A stretch of DNA of 27,119 bases, from contig CAZIDN010000050.1 of assembly GCA_964537875.1 (NCBI GenBank), positions 1 through 27,119 of the forward strand. Reading direction: 5' to 3'. Below, piece by piece: positions 6,063-13,780 of the stretch. Numbering within the stretch: the first letter of the stretch is position 1; each line of letters starts with the position of its first letter. The position numbers were made by a program, and so were the translations under genes. Below the pieces are notes generated by a model that had not been told where the DNA came from, made no database searches, and saw only the letters and a program-made list of their open reading frames with translations. This DNA is from JAPKZH01 sp964537875 (GTDB lineage: Bacteria > Acidobacteriota > Aminicenantia > Aminicenantales > UBA4085).

Positions 6063-7439
6063 GTGGAACTTGACTCTTTATTTCTCAAAAAGACCCCCCC
6101 TCACAGTCCTGAGGCCGAGAGGACCGTCCTCGGCGGGATCCTGGTCAACAACGAAAACCTCAATGTCGTGCTGTCGACCGTCTCGCCCGAAGATTTTTAC
6201 AGGGAAGCCCACCGGAAGATCATCGAAAAGATCATCTATCTCGTGGACAAAGGAGTCTCTGTCGAGCTCCTGTCATTGAGCGAGGAGCTGCGACGAGACG
6301 GGGCGCTGGAAGGGGTCGGCGGAGCCGCCTACCTGTCCTCTCTCATGGATGGAGTCCCCAGAAACCTGAACGTCGAATATTACGCCCAGGTCATCAAGGA
6401 AAAATCGCTTCTCAGGCGACTCATCCTGTCCTCGGCCAGGATCATTTCGGCGAGTTATGAGGAAAAGGAGGAGGCCGACGAGCTCCTCAACGCGGCTCAG
6501 GCCGCCATCATCGATGTCGCGGAGCAGAGGATCAGGCCGGGCTTTATGCCTTTGGGGATCCTGACCAAGCCGACCATGGAAATTATCGAGAGGCTGGCCG
6601 AACGGCGGGAAGCCGTCACCGGCGTTCCCTCCGGCTTCCGGGATCTGGATAAGCTGACGGCGGGTTTTCATCCGGCCGAGCTGGTCATCATCGCCGCCCG
6701 TCCTTCCATGGGCAAGACGGCCTTGTGCTTGAACATCTCCCAGTATGTGGGGATCAAAACGGATTTTGCCGTCGGCTTCTTTTCGATGGAGATGTCCAAG
6801 GAGTCGATTGTCATCCGACTGCTCTGCGCAGACGCCCTGGTCGATATCCGGAGCGCCAGGACGGGCTATATCAGCGACCGGGAGTTCGAAAAACTCAAGC
6901 TCAGCGCGGAAAAGCTGGCCCGGGCCCGGGTTTTCATCGATGAGACTCCCGCCCTGACCCTCATGGAGATGAAGGCCAAGGCGCGCCGGCTGAAGATGGA
7001 GCGGAACCTGGACATCGTATTCATCGATTATATCCAGCTCATGCGGATCGGGGGCCGGTTTGAGAACAGGAACCAGGAGATGTCCTTCCTCACCCGGTCC
7101 CTCAAAGAGCTGGCCAAAGAGCTCCACATCCCCGTGGTCGGGATTTCCCAGCTCAGCCGGGCGCCGGAAAAGGGCCGGAGAGAGCCCCGGCCCCAACTCT
7201 CGGATCTGCGGGAGTCCGGGGCCATCGAGCAGGACGCCGATGTGGTCATCTTCATTTACCGCCCGGAAATGTATCTGTCCAAAGAGGAACGGCTGAGGGA
7301 AGTAAAACTGCAGGGCATTGCCGAGGTCAATATCGCCAAGCAGAGAAACGGCCCGACGGACAGCGTCAAGCTCGCCTTCCAGGACAAATATGCCAAGTTT
7401 TCGGACCTGGATTTTTCTTACCAGGAGATCGAGTCTTAG
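6063..7439 (+). CDS. dnaB: Replicative DNA helicase DnaB
   Basis: DnaB is the hexameric helicase that unwinds DNA at replication forks. The 458-aa product has the N-terminal primase-interacting domain (PHSPEAERTVLGGILVNN, residues 13-30), a linker near 150-190, and the RecA-like C-terminal domain. Walker A is ARPSMGKTA (212-220), FFSMEMSKE follows at 239, and Walker B IVFIDYIQLM is near 318-327. ISQLSRAPEKG and the C-terminal KQRNGP arginine region are present. The GTG at 6063 is chosen over an earlier in-frame TTG (6036) because AAAGGAGGGG lies just before it and the conserved N-terminus begins there. Placement after rplI is a widespread gene order. Confidence 0.95.
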   Translation: MELDSLFLKKTPPHSPEAERTVLGGILVNNENLNVVLSTVSPEDFYREAHRKIIEKIIYLVDKGVSVELLSLSEELRRDGALEGVGGAAYLSSLMDGVPRNLNVEYYAQVIKEKSLLRRLILSSARIISASYEEKEEADELLNAAQAAIIDVAEQRIRPGFMPLGILTKPTMEIIERLAERREAVTGVPSGFRDLDKLTAGFHPAELVIIAARPSMGKTALCLNISQYVGIKTDFAVGFFSMEMSKESIVIRLLCADALVDIRSARTGYISDREFEKLKLSAEKLARARVFIDETPALTLMEMKAKARRLKMERNLDIVFIDYIQLMRIGGRFENRNQEMSFLTRSLKELAKELHIPVVGISQLSRAPEKGRREPRPQLSDLRESGAIEQDADVVIFIYRPEMYLSKEERLREVKLQGIAEVNIAKQRNGPTDSVKLAFQDKYAKFSDLDFSYQEIES

Positions 7440-7474
7440 CCGATGGCCCAGAGGGGGATGGATTTAGAGTTCCC

Positions 7475-8830
7475 ATGAAGCCCAAGGCCGTCTTTATCTG
7501 CCAGAATTGCGGCTTCCAGTCGCCGAAATGGCTGGGCCGGTGTCCGAGCTGCGGCGAGTGGAACACGCTCATCGAAGAGATCGAAGAAGAGATGACCGCG
7601 GAATATTCTTTTCCTCCGTCCGAACCCGTCCTCTATCAGGATGTCAAGGAATTCAAAAAGCCGAGGATCAAGGTCAAAATCGAGGAGTTCAACAAGGTCC
7701 TCGGCGGCGGTGTTGTCATCGGGTCGCTGGTGCTGATCGGCGGAGAGCCGGGCATCGGCAAATCGACCTTATTGCTCCAGGTTTCGAGGGATTTTGCCGG
7801 CCAGGAGGAAAAGGTCCTCTATGTGTCCGGCGAGGAATCCCTGGAGCAGATAAAGCTCCGCGGGGACAGGCTCGGCGTCCGCGGCGGCAAGCTCTACCTT
7901 CTGGCGGAGACAAACCTGGAAAGGATCCTGGCCCAGGCCCAGAAGATCATGCCCCAGATCTTGGTCCTGGATTCCGTCCAGACCATTTTTTCGTCGAAGC
8001 TCGCCTCGAGCCCGGGCACAATCAGCCAGGTGAGGGAAGTCGCCAACCGGGTCTTCCGGTTTGCCAAGAGCAACCAGGTCTCTTCGTTCCTCATCGGGCA
8101 TATCACAAAAGACGGATCTCTGGCCGGCCCCAAATCTTTGGAGCACATGGTGGACGTCGTCCTGCTTTTTGAAGGAGAGCGGGACCACAGCCACCGGGTG
8201 CTCCGGGCGCTGAAAAACCGGTTCGGCCCGGTCTCGGAGCTGGCCATCTTTGAGATGGCGGCCAGCGGCCTCCAGGCCATCTCCAACCCCTCCGCCTTTT
8301 TCCTCAAAGAGAGGCCGGCCAATGAGGCCGGAAGCGTTGTCGTCTCCACGATCAAAGGCACGCGGCCGCTCCTCGTCGAGATCCAGTCCCTGATCTCTTC
8401 CACTTTATTCACCTCCAACCCGAGGCGGATGAGCGTCGGGCTGGACCACTTCCGGGCGGCGATGCTCTTGGCCATCGTCGAAAAGAAGCTGGGCTACAGC
8501 TTCTCCGGAGAGGACATCTATCTCAATGTCGCCGGCGGCCTGGTCATCGAAGAACCCGCCACGGATCTCGGGGTGATCCTGGCAGCGGTCTCCTGCTTAA
8601 AAAACAGGCCCGTTCCCTCGGGCATGGTGACCTTTGGCGAGGTCGGCTTGAGCGGGGAGATTCGCTCTGTCGGCCAGGCCCTGGCCAGAGTCAAGGAGGC
8701 CGCCTCTCTAGGTTTTGAAACGATCATCCTTCCCCAGGGGAATATCGCTCTTTTGGAAAAAGAGGATTTGCCGGGGATTAGACTCGTCGGAGTCAAAAAT
8801 ATCAAAGACGCCATCGATAAGGTATTTTAA
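7475..8830 (+). CDS. radA: DNA repair protein RadA/Sms
   Basis: RadA is a RecA-like ATPase that promotes branch migration in recombinational repair. The 451-aa product has a zinc finger with Cys9, Cys12, Cys23 and Cys26, the Walker A GGEPGIGKST (89-98), VLDSVQT as Walker B (near 164), the RadA-specific KNRFG (247-251), and a C-terminal Lon-protease-like domain (GYSFSGEDIYLNVAGG onward, ending AIDKVF). The length is normal. It is followed after 114 bases by a YacL-like gene and then ispD and ispF, which matches the Firmicutes order except that disA is absent. Confidence 0.96.
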   Translation: MKPKAVFICQNCGFQSPKWLGRCPSCGEWNTLIEEIEEEMTAEYSFPPSEPVLYQDVKEFKKPRIKVKIEEFNKVLGGGVVIGSLVLIGGEPGIGKSTLLLQVSRDFAGQEEKVLYVSGEESLEQIKLRGDRLGVRGGKLYLLAETNLERILAQAQKIMPQILVLDSVQTIFSSKLASSPGTISQVREVANRVFRFAKSNQVSSFLIGHITKDGSLAGPKSLEHMVDVVLLFEGERDHSHRVLRALKNRFGPVSELAIFEMAASGLQAISNPSAFFLKERPANEAGSVVVSTIKGTRPLLVEIQSLISSTLFTSNPRRMSVGLDHFRAAMLLAIVEKKLGYSFSGEDIYLNVAGGLVIEEPATDLGVILAAVSCLKNRPVPSGMVTFGEVGLSGEIRSVGQALARVKEAASLGFETIILPQGNIALLEKEDLPGIRLVGVKNIKDAIDKVF

Positions 8831-8849
8831 TTTGGTTCTCTTCTATTTC

Positions 8850-8903
8850 GTGTGGGGAGCGAGGCTGTCTCCGGATCGGTTCCCAAACAATTTTTCCCCA
8901 CAC
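8850..8903 (+). promoter_or_regulatory. Long-loop inverted repeat between radA and the YacL-like gene
   Basis: GTGTGGGGA (8850-8858) is a perfect 9-bp inverted match to TCCCCACAC (8895-8903), enclosing 36 bases. It ends 41 bases before the next start. There is no T-run directly after it. It may be a leader structure or protein site; no known riboswitch class is recognised. Confidence 0.35.
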
Positions 8904-8944
8904 ACAATGGAAGAGATCCTTTAATTTTAATGAGGGGTAGTCGC

Positions 8945-9934
8945 ATGGGCATTCTTATTTTCCGGATTTTTATCATCGCCTTGGTGACGACCGCCGGCTA
9001 TTTTTTTCCGATGTTTCATCTCGACCGCAGGATCTCGGCGGCAGTCGGCTTTGTCCTAGCCGTCATCATCATGCATCTGGAAACGAAGATCCGCAAAACC
9101 CAGTTCAAAGTGATCTGGGGCTCGACCATCGGCACGTTTGCGGGCGTCCTCTTGGGCTGGGGACTGGGGAGCGTGTACCACTCCATCACCGACGACCATC
9201 CGACGTCGGTGTTCATCAAGGTCTTCTTCCTGATCATCATGCCCTACATCGGATTCCTCGTCGGGACGAGGAAGTCGGAGTGGCTGGACCCCGCCTATCT
9301 CTTCCGCTTTTTCAAAGAGAAGAGCGTGGGCCGAAGCTACAAGATCCTGGATACCAGCGTCATCATCGACGGCCGGATCGCCGATCTCTGCGTCACGTCT
9401 TTCATCGAAGGGACGCTGGTCGTTCCCCAATTCGTCCTCAAGGAGCTCCAGCTGGTCGCCGATTCCGCGGACGGGTTGAAGCGGCAGCGCGGCCGGAGGG
9501 GGCTGGACATCCTGGACCACCTCCAGAAATCGAAGCAGGTCTCCGTGATGATCACCGAAATGGATTTTCCGGATATCAAGGATGTGGACTCGAAGCTCAT
9601 CGAGCTGGGCAAAAGGCTGGACGCCAAGATCGTCACCAACGACCTCAATCTCAACAAGGTAGCCCGGCTGCAGGGCATTTCCGTCTTGAACATCAACGAG
9701 CTGGCCAATGCCCTCAAGCCCATTGTCCTGCCGGGCGAATCCATGCGCGTCTTCATTATCAAAGAGGGCAAGGAAAAGGACCAGGGCGTGGCCTACCTGG
9801 ATGACGGGACGATGGTCGTTATCGATAATTCCAGGCGGATGATCGGGCAGAATCTGGATATCACGGTGACCTCGGTCCTGCAGACGACGGTCGGCAAGAT
9901 GATCTTCGGCCGCTATAACGAAGAGGCTCGATGA
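8945..9934 (+). CDS. Membrane-anchored PIN/TRAM-domain protein, YacL family
   Basis: The 329-aa product has several hydrophobic N-terminal segments, including MGILIFRIFIIALVTTAGYF, AAVGFVLAVIIMHLE and FFLIIMPYIGFLVG. A PIN nuclease-like domain with acidic motifs YKILDTSVIIDGRIADL and AKIVTNDLNLNKVA follows, then a C-terminal TRAM RNA-binding domain (VFIIKEGKEKDQGVAYLDDG). This is the architecture of B. subtilis YacL, a putative membrane-bound RNase of unsettled role. ATG at 8945 is chosen because GAGGGG precedes it and hydrophobic residues begin at once; the frame stays open upstream to a GTG at 8852. The stop overlaps the ispD start (ATGA), suggesting coupling. Confidence 0.88.
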   Translation: MGILIFRIFIIALVTTAGYFFPMFHLDRRISAAVGFVLAVIIMHLETKIRKTQFKVIWGSTIGTFAGVLLGWGLGSVYHSITDDHPTSVFIKVFFLIIMPYIGFLVGTRKSEWLDPAYLFRFFKEKSVGRSYKILDTSVIIDGRIADLCVTSFIEGTLVVPQFVLKELQLVADSADGLKRQRGRRGLDILDHLQKSKQVSVMITEMDFPDIKDVDSKLIELGKRLDAKIVTNDLNLNKVARLQGISVLNINELANALKPIVLPGESMRVFIIKEGKEKDQGVAYLDDGTMVVIDNSRRMIGQNLDITVTSVLQTTVGKMIFGRYNEEAR

Positions 9935-10596
9935 CGAAAGTTGCCGCCGTCATCGTCGCCGCCGGCGGGGGCCGGCGCTTCGGCTCGGCCAAGCAGTTCG
10001 CCCTCCTCCAGGGAAAGCCGGTTTTGGACTGGAGCCTGGAGACGTTTAATGCCCACCCCGGGATCGACGAGATCATCCTGGTCTTGCCTGATGTCCGGTC
10101 GAAAAAAGGTTTTTTGGCCAGGTATGAAAAAATCGCGGCCGTGGTCAAAGGCGGCGAGAAGAGGCAGGATTCGGTCAGCCTGGGATTTCGGGCGATCGAG
10201 CCGCGACGGGCGAGCATCGTCCTTGTCCACGACGGCGCCCGTCCGCTGGCCGGCCGCGATTTGATCGACCGCGTGATCGAACAAACGCGGCAGAAAGGGG
10301 CGGTCATCCCGGGCCTGCTTTTAGACGAGACGATCAAAGAAGCCGCGGCCGGAGAGGTCCTTGGCACTTTGGACCGGACAAGGCTCTTCCGGGTCCAGAC
10401 TCCGCAGGGTTTTTTTTATCCATTGCTCAAGCGGGCCCTGGAAAAGGCGAAGGCCGATCATTTTTACGGAACGGATGAGGCCGCTCTGGTCGAGCGGCTG
10501 GGGGAACGAGTGTTTGTCATCGACGGCGATCCCCGTAACATCAAGATAACCGTCCCCTTGGATTTGAAAATCGCGGAGGCGTTCCTTGCAGATTAA
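9931..10596 (+). CDS. ispD: 2-C-methyl-D-erythritol 4-phosphate cytidylyltransferase
   Basis: IspD couples MEP to CTP, giving CDP-ME, the substrate of IspE. The 221-aa product shows the nucleotide-binding AAVIVAAGGGRRFGSAKQF (residues 5-23), VLVHDGARPL in the middle, and RVQTPQGFFYPLLKRA, all hallmarks of the family. The start overlaps the YacL-like stop by four bases. The end overlaps the ispF start by 11 bases. Length is standard. With ispF directly after, it forms a compact isoprenoid pair. Confidence 0.95.
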   Translation: MTKVAAVIVAAGGGRRFGSAKQFALLQGKPVLDWSLETFNAHPGIDEIILVLPDVRSKKGFLARYEKIAAVVKGGEKRQDSVSLGFRAIEPRRASIVLVHDGARPLAGRDLIDRVIEQTRQKGAVIPGLLLDETIKEAAAGEVLGTLDRTRLFRVQTPQGFFYPLLKRALEKAKADHFYGTDEAALVERLGERVFVIDGDPRNIKITVPLDLKIAEAFLAD

Positions 10597-11065
10597 GATC
10601 GGAATGGGATATGACCTGCACCGGCTCGGGCCGGGGCGGAAGCTCTATCTAGGAGGACTTCATGTCCCGCATTCCCGCGGCCTGGTCGGCCATTCGGACG
10701 GAGATGTTTTGATCCATGCCATCATCGATGCCCTGCTCGGCGCCATGGGCCAAGGCGATATCGGCCGGCTCTTTCCGGATGCTGACCCTGCCACCAAAGA
10801 TATCCGGAGCACAAAGCTCCTGACAGAGGTCATGGGCCGGCTGAAAGCCAAAAAGCTGAAGATCCTCAGCCTGGATTCCGTCATTGTCGCCGAGACGCCC
10901 AAGCTGGCCCCGCATATTCCGGGCATGAAGGACATCCTCTGCCCGCTCCTCCACATCAAGAGCGGGCAGCTGGGGATCAAAGCGAAGACCAACGAAGGCC
11001 TGGGATTGATCGGCAGACGGAAAGCGATGGCTTGCTGGGCCGTCGCGCTGATCGGGAAAAATTAG
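10586..11065 (+). CDS. ispF: 2-C-methyl-D-erythritol 2,4-cyclodiphosphate synthase
   Basis: IspF closes CDP-ME 2-phosphate to the cyclodiphosphate with loss of CMP. The 159-aa length is exact for the family. The metal ligands Asp10 and His12 (GYDLHRL) and His44 (HSDGDVLIHAIIDALLGA) are visible, as is the C-terminal KTNEGLGLIGRRKAMAC motif. The start is TTG at 10586, with GGAGG a few bases upstream inside ispD, so translation is probably coupled. No plus-strand terminator is seen after it; the gene converges on the minus-strand unit at 11126-11442. Confidence 0.95.
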   Translation: MQIKIGMGYDLHRLGPGRKLYLGGLHVPHSRGLVGHSDGDVLIHAIIDALLGAMGQGDIGRLFPDADPATKDIRSTKLLTEVMGRLKAKKLKILSLDSVIVAETPKLAPHIPGMKDILCPLLHIKSGQLGIKAKTNEGLGLIGRRKAMACWAVALIGKN

Positions 11066-11070
11066 GGGAA

Positions 11071-11127
11071 AAAAGGCAAAAAAAAGAGGCTACATTTCTC
11101 TGTTGGGAAGAGAAGCTGCAGCCTCTT
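11071..11127 (-). terminator. Strong rho-independent terminator of the minus-strand unit
   Basis: Read on the minus strand, AAGAGGCT (from 11127) pairs with AGCCTCTT (ending 11084), with an inner TTCTCT/AGAGAA helix. It is followed by a run of eight T residues and a second T-rich stretch after GCC. On the plus strand no T-run follows, so it acts for the minus-strand genes. Confidence 0.75.
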
Positions 11128-11251
11128 AGAAGATGGGAACGACCTGGTATTGAAGGATCAATCTTCGGAAGATCATGGCTTTTGATCTTTCCATCCAATT
11201 CATCAGCCTTTCCCAAGTTTGAAGGATGGCGCTCATCATTCCTCTATCCAT
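11126..11251 (-). CDS. Possible 41-aa peptide, downstream of the 61-aa gene
   Basis: The frame starts at ATG 11251, five bases after the stop of the 61-aa gene, and its TAA is the first part of the terminator stem. The peptide begins MDRGMMSAILQTWERLMNWM and continues as a basic, amphipathic sequence ending VVPIF. An alternative start two codons inside (MMSAIL) has AGAGGA just before it. No family is recognised. The frame fills nearly all the space between gene and terminator, which favours a real product. It could equally be the 3' untranslated part of the 61-aa gene's mRNA. Confidence 0.35.
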   Translation of the reverse strand: MDRGMMSAILQTWERLMNWMERSKAMIFRRLILQYQVVPIF

Positions 11252-11256
11252 AGGGC

Positions 11257-11442
11257 TTAGCCTTTGATCGTAGGACGGTGAGCCGCCGCATCTGCGTTGG
11301 CCAGATAGTTGGAGATGATCTGGTAGCCGGCTTGCTTTCCGATCTTCAGGATGTCGATGGTCGGCGCGGCGATCAGGCTAAATCCTACCAGCGTCAGCAG
11401 GACCGCAGCCAGCAAGATGACAACTTTCTGTTTGAAGTTCAT
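11257..11442 (-). CDS. 61-aa membrane or secreted peptide, unknown function
   Basis: The product begins MNFKQKVVILLAAVLLTLVG, a short basic start and one strong hydrophobic segment (residues 7-26), then a soluble part with AAPTIDILKIGKQAGYQIIS and an Ala/Asn-rich end. It could be a signal peptide releasing a peptide of about 35 residues (an Ala-Ala pair is near residue 26), or a single-pass membrane peptide. AAGGAGG lies seven bases before the ATG, an unusually good ribosome site. A -10-like TATATATAAG lies about 40 bases upstream and a strong terminator lies downstream. It opposes all neighbouring genes. No family is recognised. Confidence 0.6.
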   Translation of the reverse strand: MNFKQKVVILLAAVLLTLVGFSLIAAPTIDILKIGKQAGYQIISNYLANADAAAHRPTIKG

Positions 11443-11478
11443 TTTAACCTCCTTATCAAATTTCTCATTTCATTCTCA

Positions 11479-11507
11479 CTTATATATACGCATGAACCTC
11501 TCAAAAG
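11479..11507 (-). promoter_or_regulatory. Candidate promoter of the minus-strand peptide gene
   Basis: On the minus strand the TATATATAAG block (11488-11479) offers a -10 box. The -35 region is weak (CTTTTG or TTTTGA at 16-17 bases). The start codon is about 37 bases downstream, with AAGGAGG between. Confidence 0.4.
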
Positions 11508-11610
11508 GTTTCTTTTCTCTCCATCCTTTAGACGAGGCCGAGGGTCGTTCTATTCCATAATGGGGCGCCTCCCCTTCCGTGATATTATTAATGGGTCCTG
11601 TCGGACACTC

Positions 11611-11645
11611 TTGGAGGGAAACCCTTCGTGCGGGTTTCCCTCCAA
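11611..11645. repeat. Module C hairpin of repeat copy 2
   Basis: TTGGAGGGAAACCC (11611-11624) pairs perfectly with GGGTTTCCCTCCAA (11632-11645) around a 7-base loop. The outer bases match the hairpin at 142-176, but the inner stem has different bases on both arms. GGACAC stands just before it, as it does on the opposite side of copy 1. Confidence 0.7.
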
Positions 11646-11755
11646 CGATCGCTTCGCTCTCTGCCTCCTTTCCACGGAACATTTAGCGATGAATTCATGG
11701 GGGGATGCTCCTAGGAGGTGTAGCGTATCTGCGGGGCAGCATCCGCGCCACCCAT
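11643..11755. repeat. Hairpin-rich dispersed repeat, copy 2 (modules A and B)
   Basis: Bases 11643-11718 align without gaps to 33-108 with about six mismatches. The inverted repeat that is perfect in copy 1 is partly broken here. It is followed by a different hairpin (GGTG/CACC with inner CTGC/GCAG, 11717-11752). The module C hairpin is upstream of module A here but downstream in copy 1. This repeat, the minus-strand unit and the promoter at 11806 fill the gap between ispF and the peptidase gene. The rest (11756-11805) shows only a small GCACT/AGTGC hairpin. Confidence 0.7.
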
Positions 11756-11805
11756 ACTTTCTCATTTGCACTGGAAATGGAGTGCACACCTGGGGGGCCG
11801 ATAGA

Positions 11806-11834
11806 TTGACTTAGCCTAGGAGACGCGTTATGCT
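11806..11834 (+). promoter_or_regulatory. Sigma-70-type promoter of the M14 peptidase gene
   Basis: TTGACT (11806-11811) and TATGCT (11829-11834) are 17 bases apart. Transcription would start near 11841, which rules out the ATG at 11830 (inside the -10 box) and supports the start at 11863, which has AAAGGAGGAG in between. Confidence 0.65.
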
Positions 11835-11862
11835 CTCAAAAAATGAAAGGAGGAGAATCCGC

Positions 11863-13779
11863 ATGAAATTCGCAGCGCGAGGTTTCGGTTTTTTAATGAT
11901 TTTTGCTTTGATCTTTTTGGGCATTTCGGCGCAGGAGCCAAGACCTTCCAAGTTTTACACCGTCGGCGGCGTGAGGCACGGGATCAGCTATTTTCCGTAT
12001 GTGGATTATCCTCAGACGCGGCCCAAGGTCCCCGGAGAAATGGATTTCAGTCATTATCACAAGTACGACGAAGTCTTGGCCTTCCTCAACAAATGGGCCA
12101 AGGACTTTGCCAATATCGTCGAGATCTATTCCGTCGGCAAGAGCTTCGAGGGCCGGGACATCTGGCAGATGACCATCACCAACAAAGCCACGGGCAAGGA
12201 CACGGACAAGCCGGCGATGTTCATCGAGGGAAACCGGCATTCCGGCGAGGTGACGGCCGCTGAATCCGCCCTGTGGCTGGCCTGGCATGTCCTGGCCAAC
12301 TACGGAAAGGATCCGGAGATCACCCGGCTTGTCGACACGAAAGCTCTCTATGTCAAGGTCAAGAACAATCCCGACGGGTCCGAGCTTTACTTAAACACGG
12401 CCCAATCCAACCGCAGCACGGTCCGGCCTTTTGATGATGACAGAGACGGGCTGATCGACGAAGACCCGCCGGAAGACCTGGACGGCGACGGCTTCATTCT
12501 CCAGGTCCGGAAAAAGGTGGAGCCCGGCAAGGGGACGATGATTCTTGATCCCAACGACAAGACCGGCCGGCTGATGATCCGGGCCACGGACGGGAAGGGG
12601 GACTATATCGTGTCTAGCGAAGGCCTCGATAATGACGGCGACGGCCGGACCAACGAGGACGGCATCGGCGGCCTCGACCTCCACCGCAACTATCCGGAGA
12701 ACTGGCGGCCCATGCCCGGCCTCGACCTGACCGGCCGCGGCTGGACGCAGGGCGGCGCGGGCGAATATCCGCTTTCGGAAACGGAGACGCGGGCCGTCGT
12801 GTTGTTTCTCCTCCAGCATCCGAATGTCTCGGTCGTCCAAACGATGGATACGACGGTGCCCATGCTTCTCCACGGGCCTTCGACAAGCCGCATGGACGAA
12901 TCCATGTTCCCCGAGGATATGAAGATCTACAAGTATTTTGACGAAGAAGGAAAAAAGATCACCGGCTATCGATCCGCCGGCGACACGTATTGGGATTACG
13001 CCAACCAGGGCAGGGGCTCACGCGAGATGTTTCGCGGCGCGGAACCTCCGCCCGGCGCTGGCGGGCGGCCTCCGGAAGCGGCGGTGGCCCAGGAGCGCGA
13101 GCCGCGCGGGTCGCCCCTCTTCGGCCACTCGCCCGATTTCGGCTATCTCTATTACGGCGCTGTCTGGTACGGTGACGAGCTCTGGAACGGAGGCCGGGTG
13201 AAGGACTTCGACGGCGACGGCCGCGTGACCGAGCTCGAACAGCTCCGCACCATCGACGAAGAGCTGGGGGGGAAATATTTCTCGCCGTGGCGCAAATTCA
13301 ACCATCCGCTGCTCGGCGAGGTCGAGAGCGGCGGCTTCAACCCCAAGTTCTGGCGCCAGAACCCGCCGCCCGAGCTTCTGGAGGAATGGGCCAAGAAAGA
13401 GGCGCTGTTCAACCTCTTCATGTACAAATCGCTGCCGCAGGTGAAGATCGTCTCGACCAAGATCCAGGCCGTGAAAAAAGAGCCGGGGACATTCGAGATC
13501 GTGAGCGTGTTCACCAACGAAGGGTTTCTGCCGACGGCCTTGAAGATGGCCGACCGGGTCAAGATCGTCCGGCCCGACGCGGTCCAGATCAGCCTTCCGG
13601 CCGGCCTGGAGTTTGTCGGAAGCCGGGCCCGCCAAGAGATCGGCTATCTCCAATCGAAGCAGATGAAAGAGGTCCGCTGGAAAGTCCAGGGTCAGCTCAA
13701 GCCGGACGTCGAAGCCGAGGTGTCGATCAGCTCGACGCGCGGCGGCGTCGAAAAAGCGAAGTTCAAGCTCGTGGGGTAA
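11863..13779 (+). CDS. Secreted M14-type zinc carboxypeptidase-like protein with Ca-binding-like loops
   Basis: The 638-aa product has a signal peptide (about residues 1-23, ending GISAQ). The M14 core shows the zinc motif GNRHSGE (His126, Glu129), NNPDG near 168, GLDLHRNYPENW (270-281) and a possible catalytic Glu in GDELW (Glu439). The usual third zinc ligand, a His after QT-hydrophobic, appears as Asp329 in QTMDTT, and the usual Asn of NRN is His274. Four Asp-rich, EF-hand-like loops occur: DDDRDGLIDED (191), DLDGDG (205), DNDGDGRTNEDG (256) and DFDGDGRVTE (448). A Pro/Gly-rich linker (395-418) and the HPLLGEVESGG motif follow. A beta-rich C-terminal part ends the protein. It probably degrades peptides outside the cytoplasm, if active. 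It has its own promoter. Confidence 0.85.
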   Translation: MKFAARGFGFLMIFALIFLGISAQEPRPSKFYTVGGVRHGISYFPYVDYPQTRPKVPGEMDFSHYHKYDEVLAFLNKWAKDFANIVEIYSVGKSFEGRDIWQMTITNKATGKDTDKPAMFIEGNRHSGEVTAAESALWLAWHVLANYGKDPEITRLVDTKALYVKVKNNPDGSELYLNTAQSNRSTVRPFDDDRDGLIDEDPPEDLDGDGFILQVRKKVEPGKGTMILDPNDKTGRLMIRATDGKGDYIVSSEGLDNDGDGRTNEDGIGGLDLHRNYPENWRPMPGLDLTGRGWTQGGAGEYPLSETETRAVVLFLLQHPNVSVVQTMDTTVPMLLHGPSTSRMDESMFPEDMKIYKYFDEEGKKITGYRSAGDTYWDYANQGRGSREMFRGAEPPPGAGGRPPEAAVAQEREPRGSPLFGHSPDFGYLYYGAVWYGDELWNGGRVKDFDGDGRVTELEQLRTIDEELGGKYFSPWRKFNHPLLGEVESGGFNPKFWRQNPPPELLEEWAKKEALFNLFMYKSLPQVKIVSTKIQAVKKEPGTFEIVSVFTNEGFLPTALKMADRVKIVRPDAVQISLPAGLEFVGSRARQEIGYLQSKQMKEVRWKVQGQLKPDVEAEVSISSTRGGVEKAKFKLVG

Positions 13780-13780
13780 A

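Noticed and set aside
8831..8944. c-di-AMP (ydaO-type) riboswitch between radA and the YacL-like gene
   Set aside because: The gap is short and lacks the conserved sequence blocks of that class; only one simple inverted repeat is present.
8852..8944. N-terminal extension of the YacL-like protein from GTG 8852
   Set aside because: The 31 added residues are not hydrophobic or conserved in type, and the better ribosome site is at the ATG 8945.
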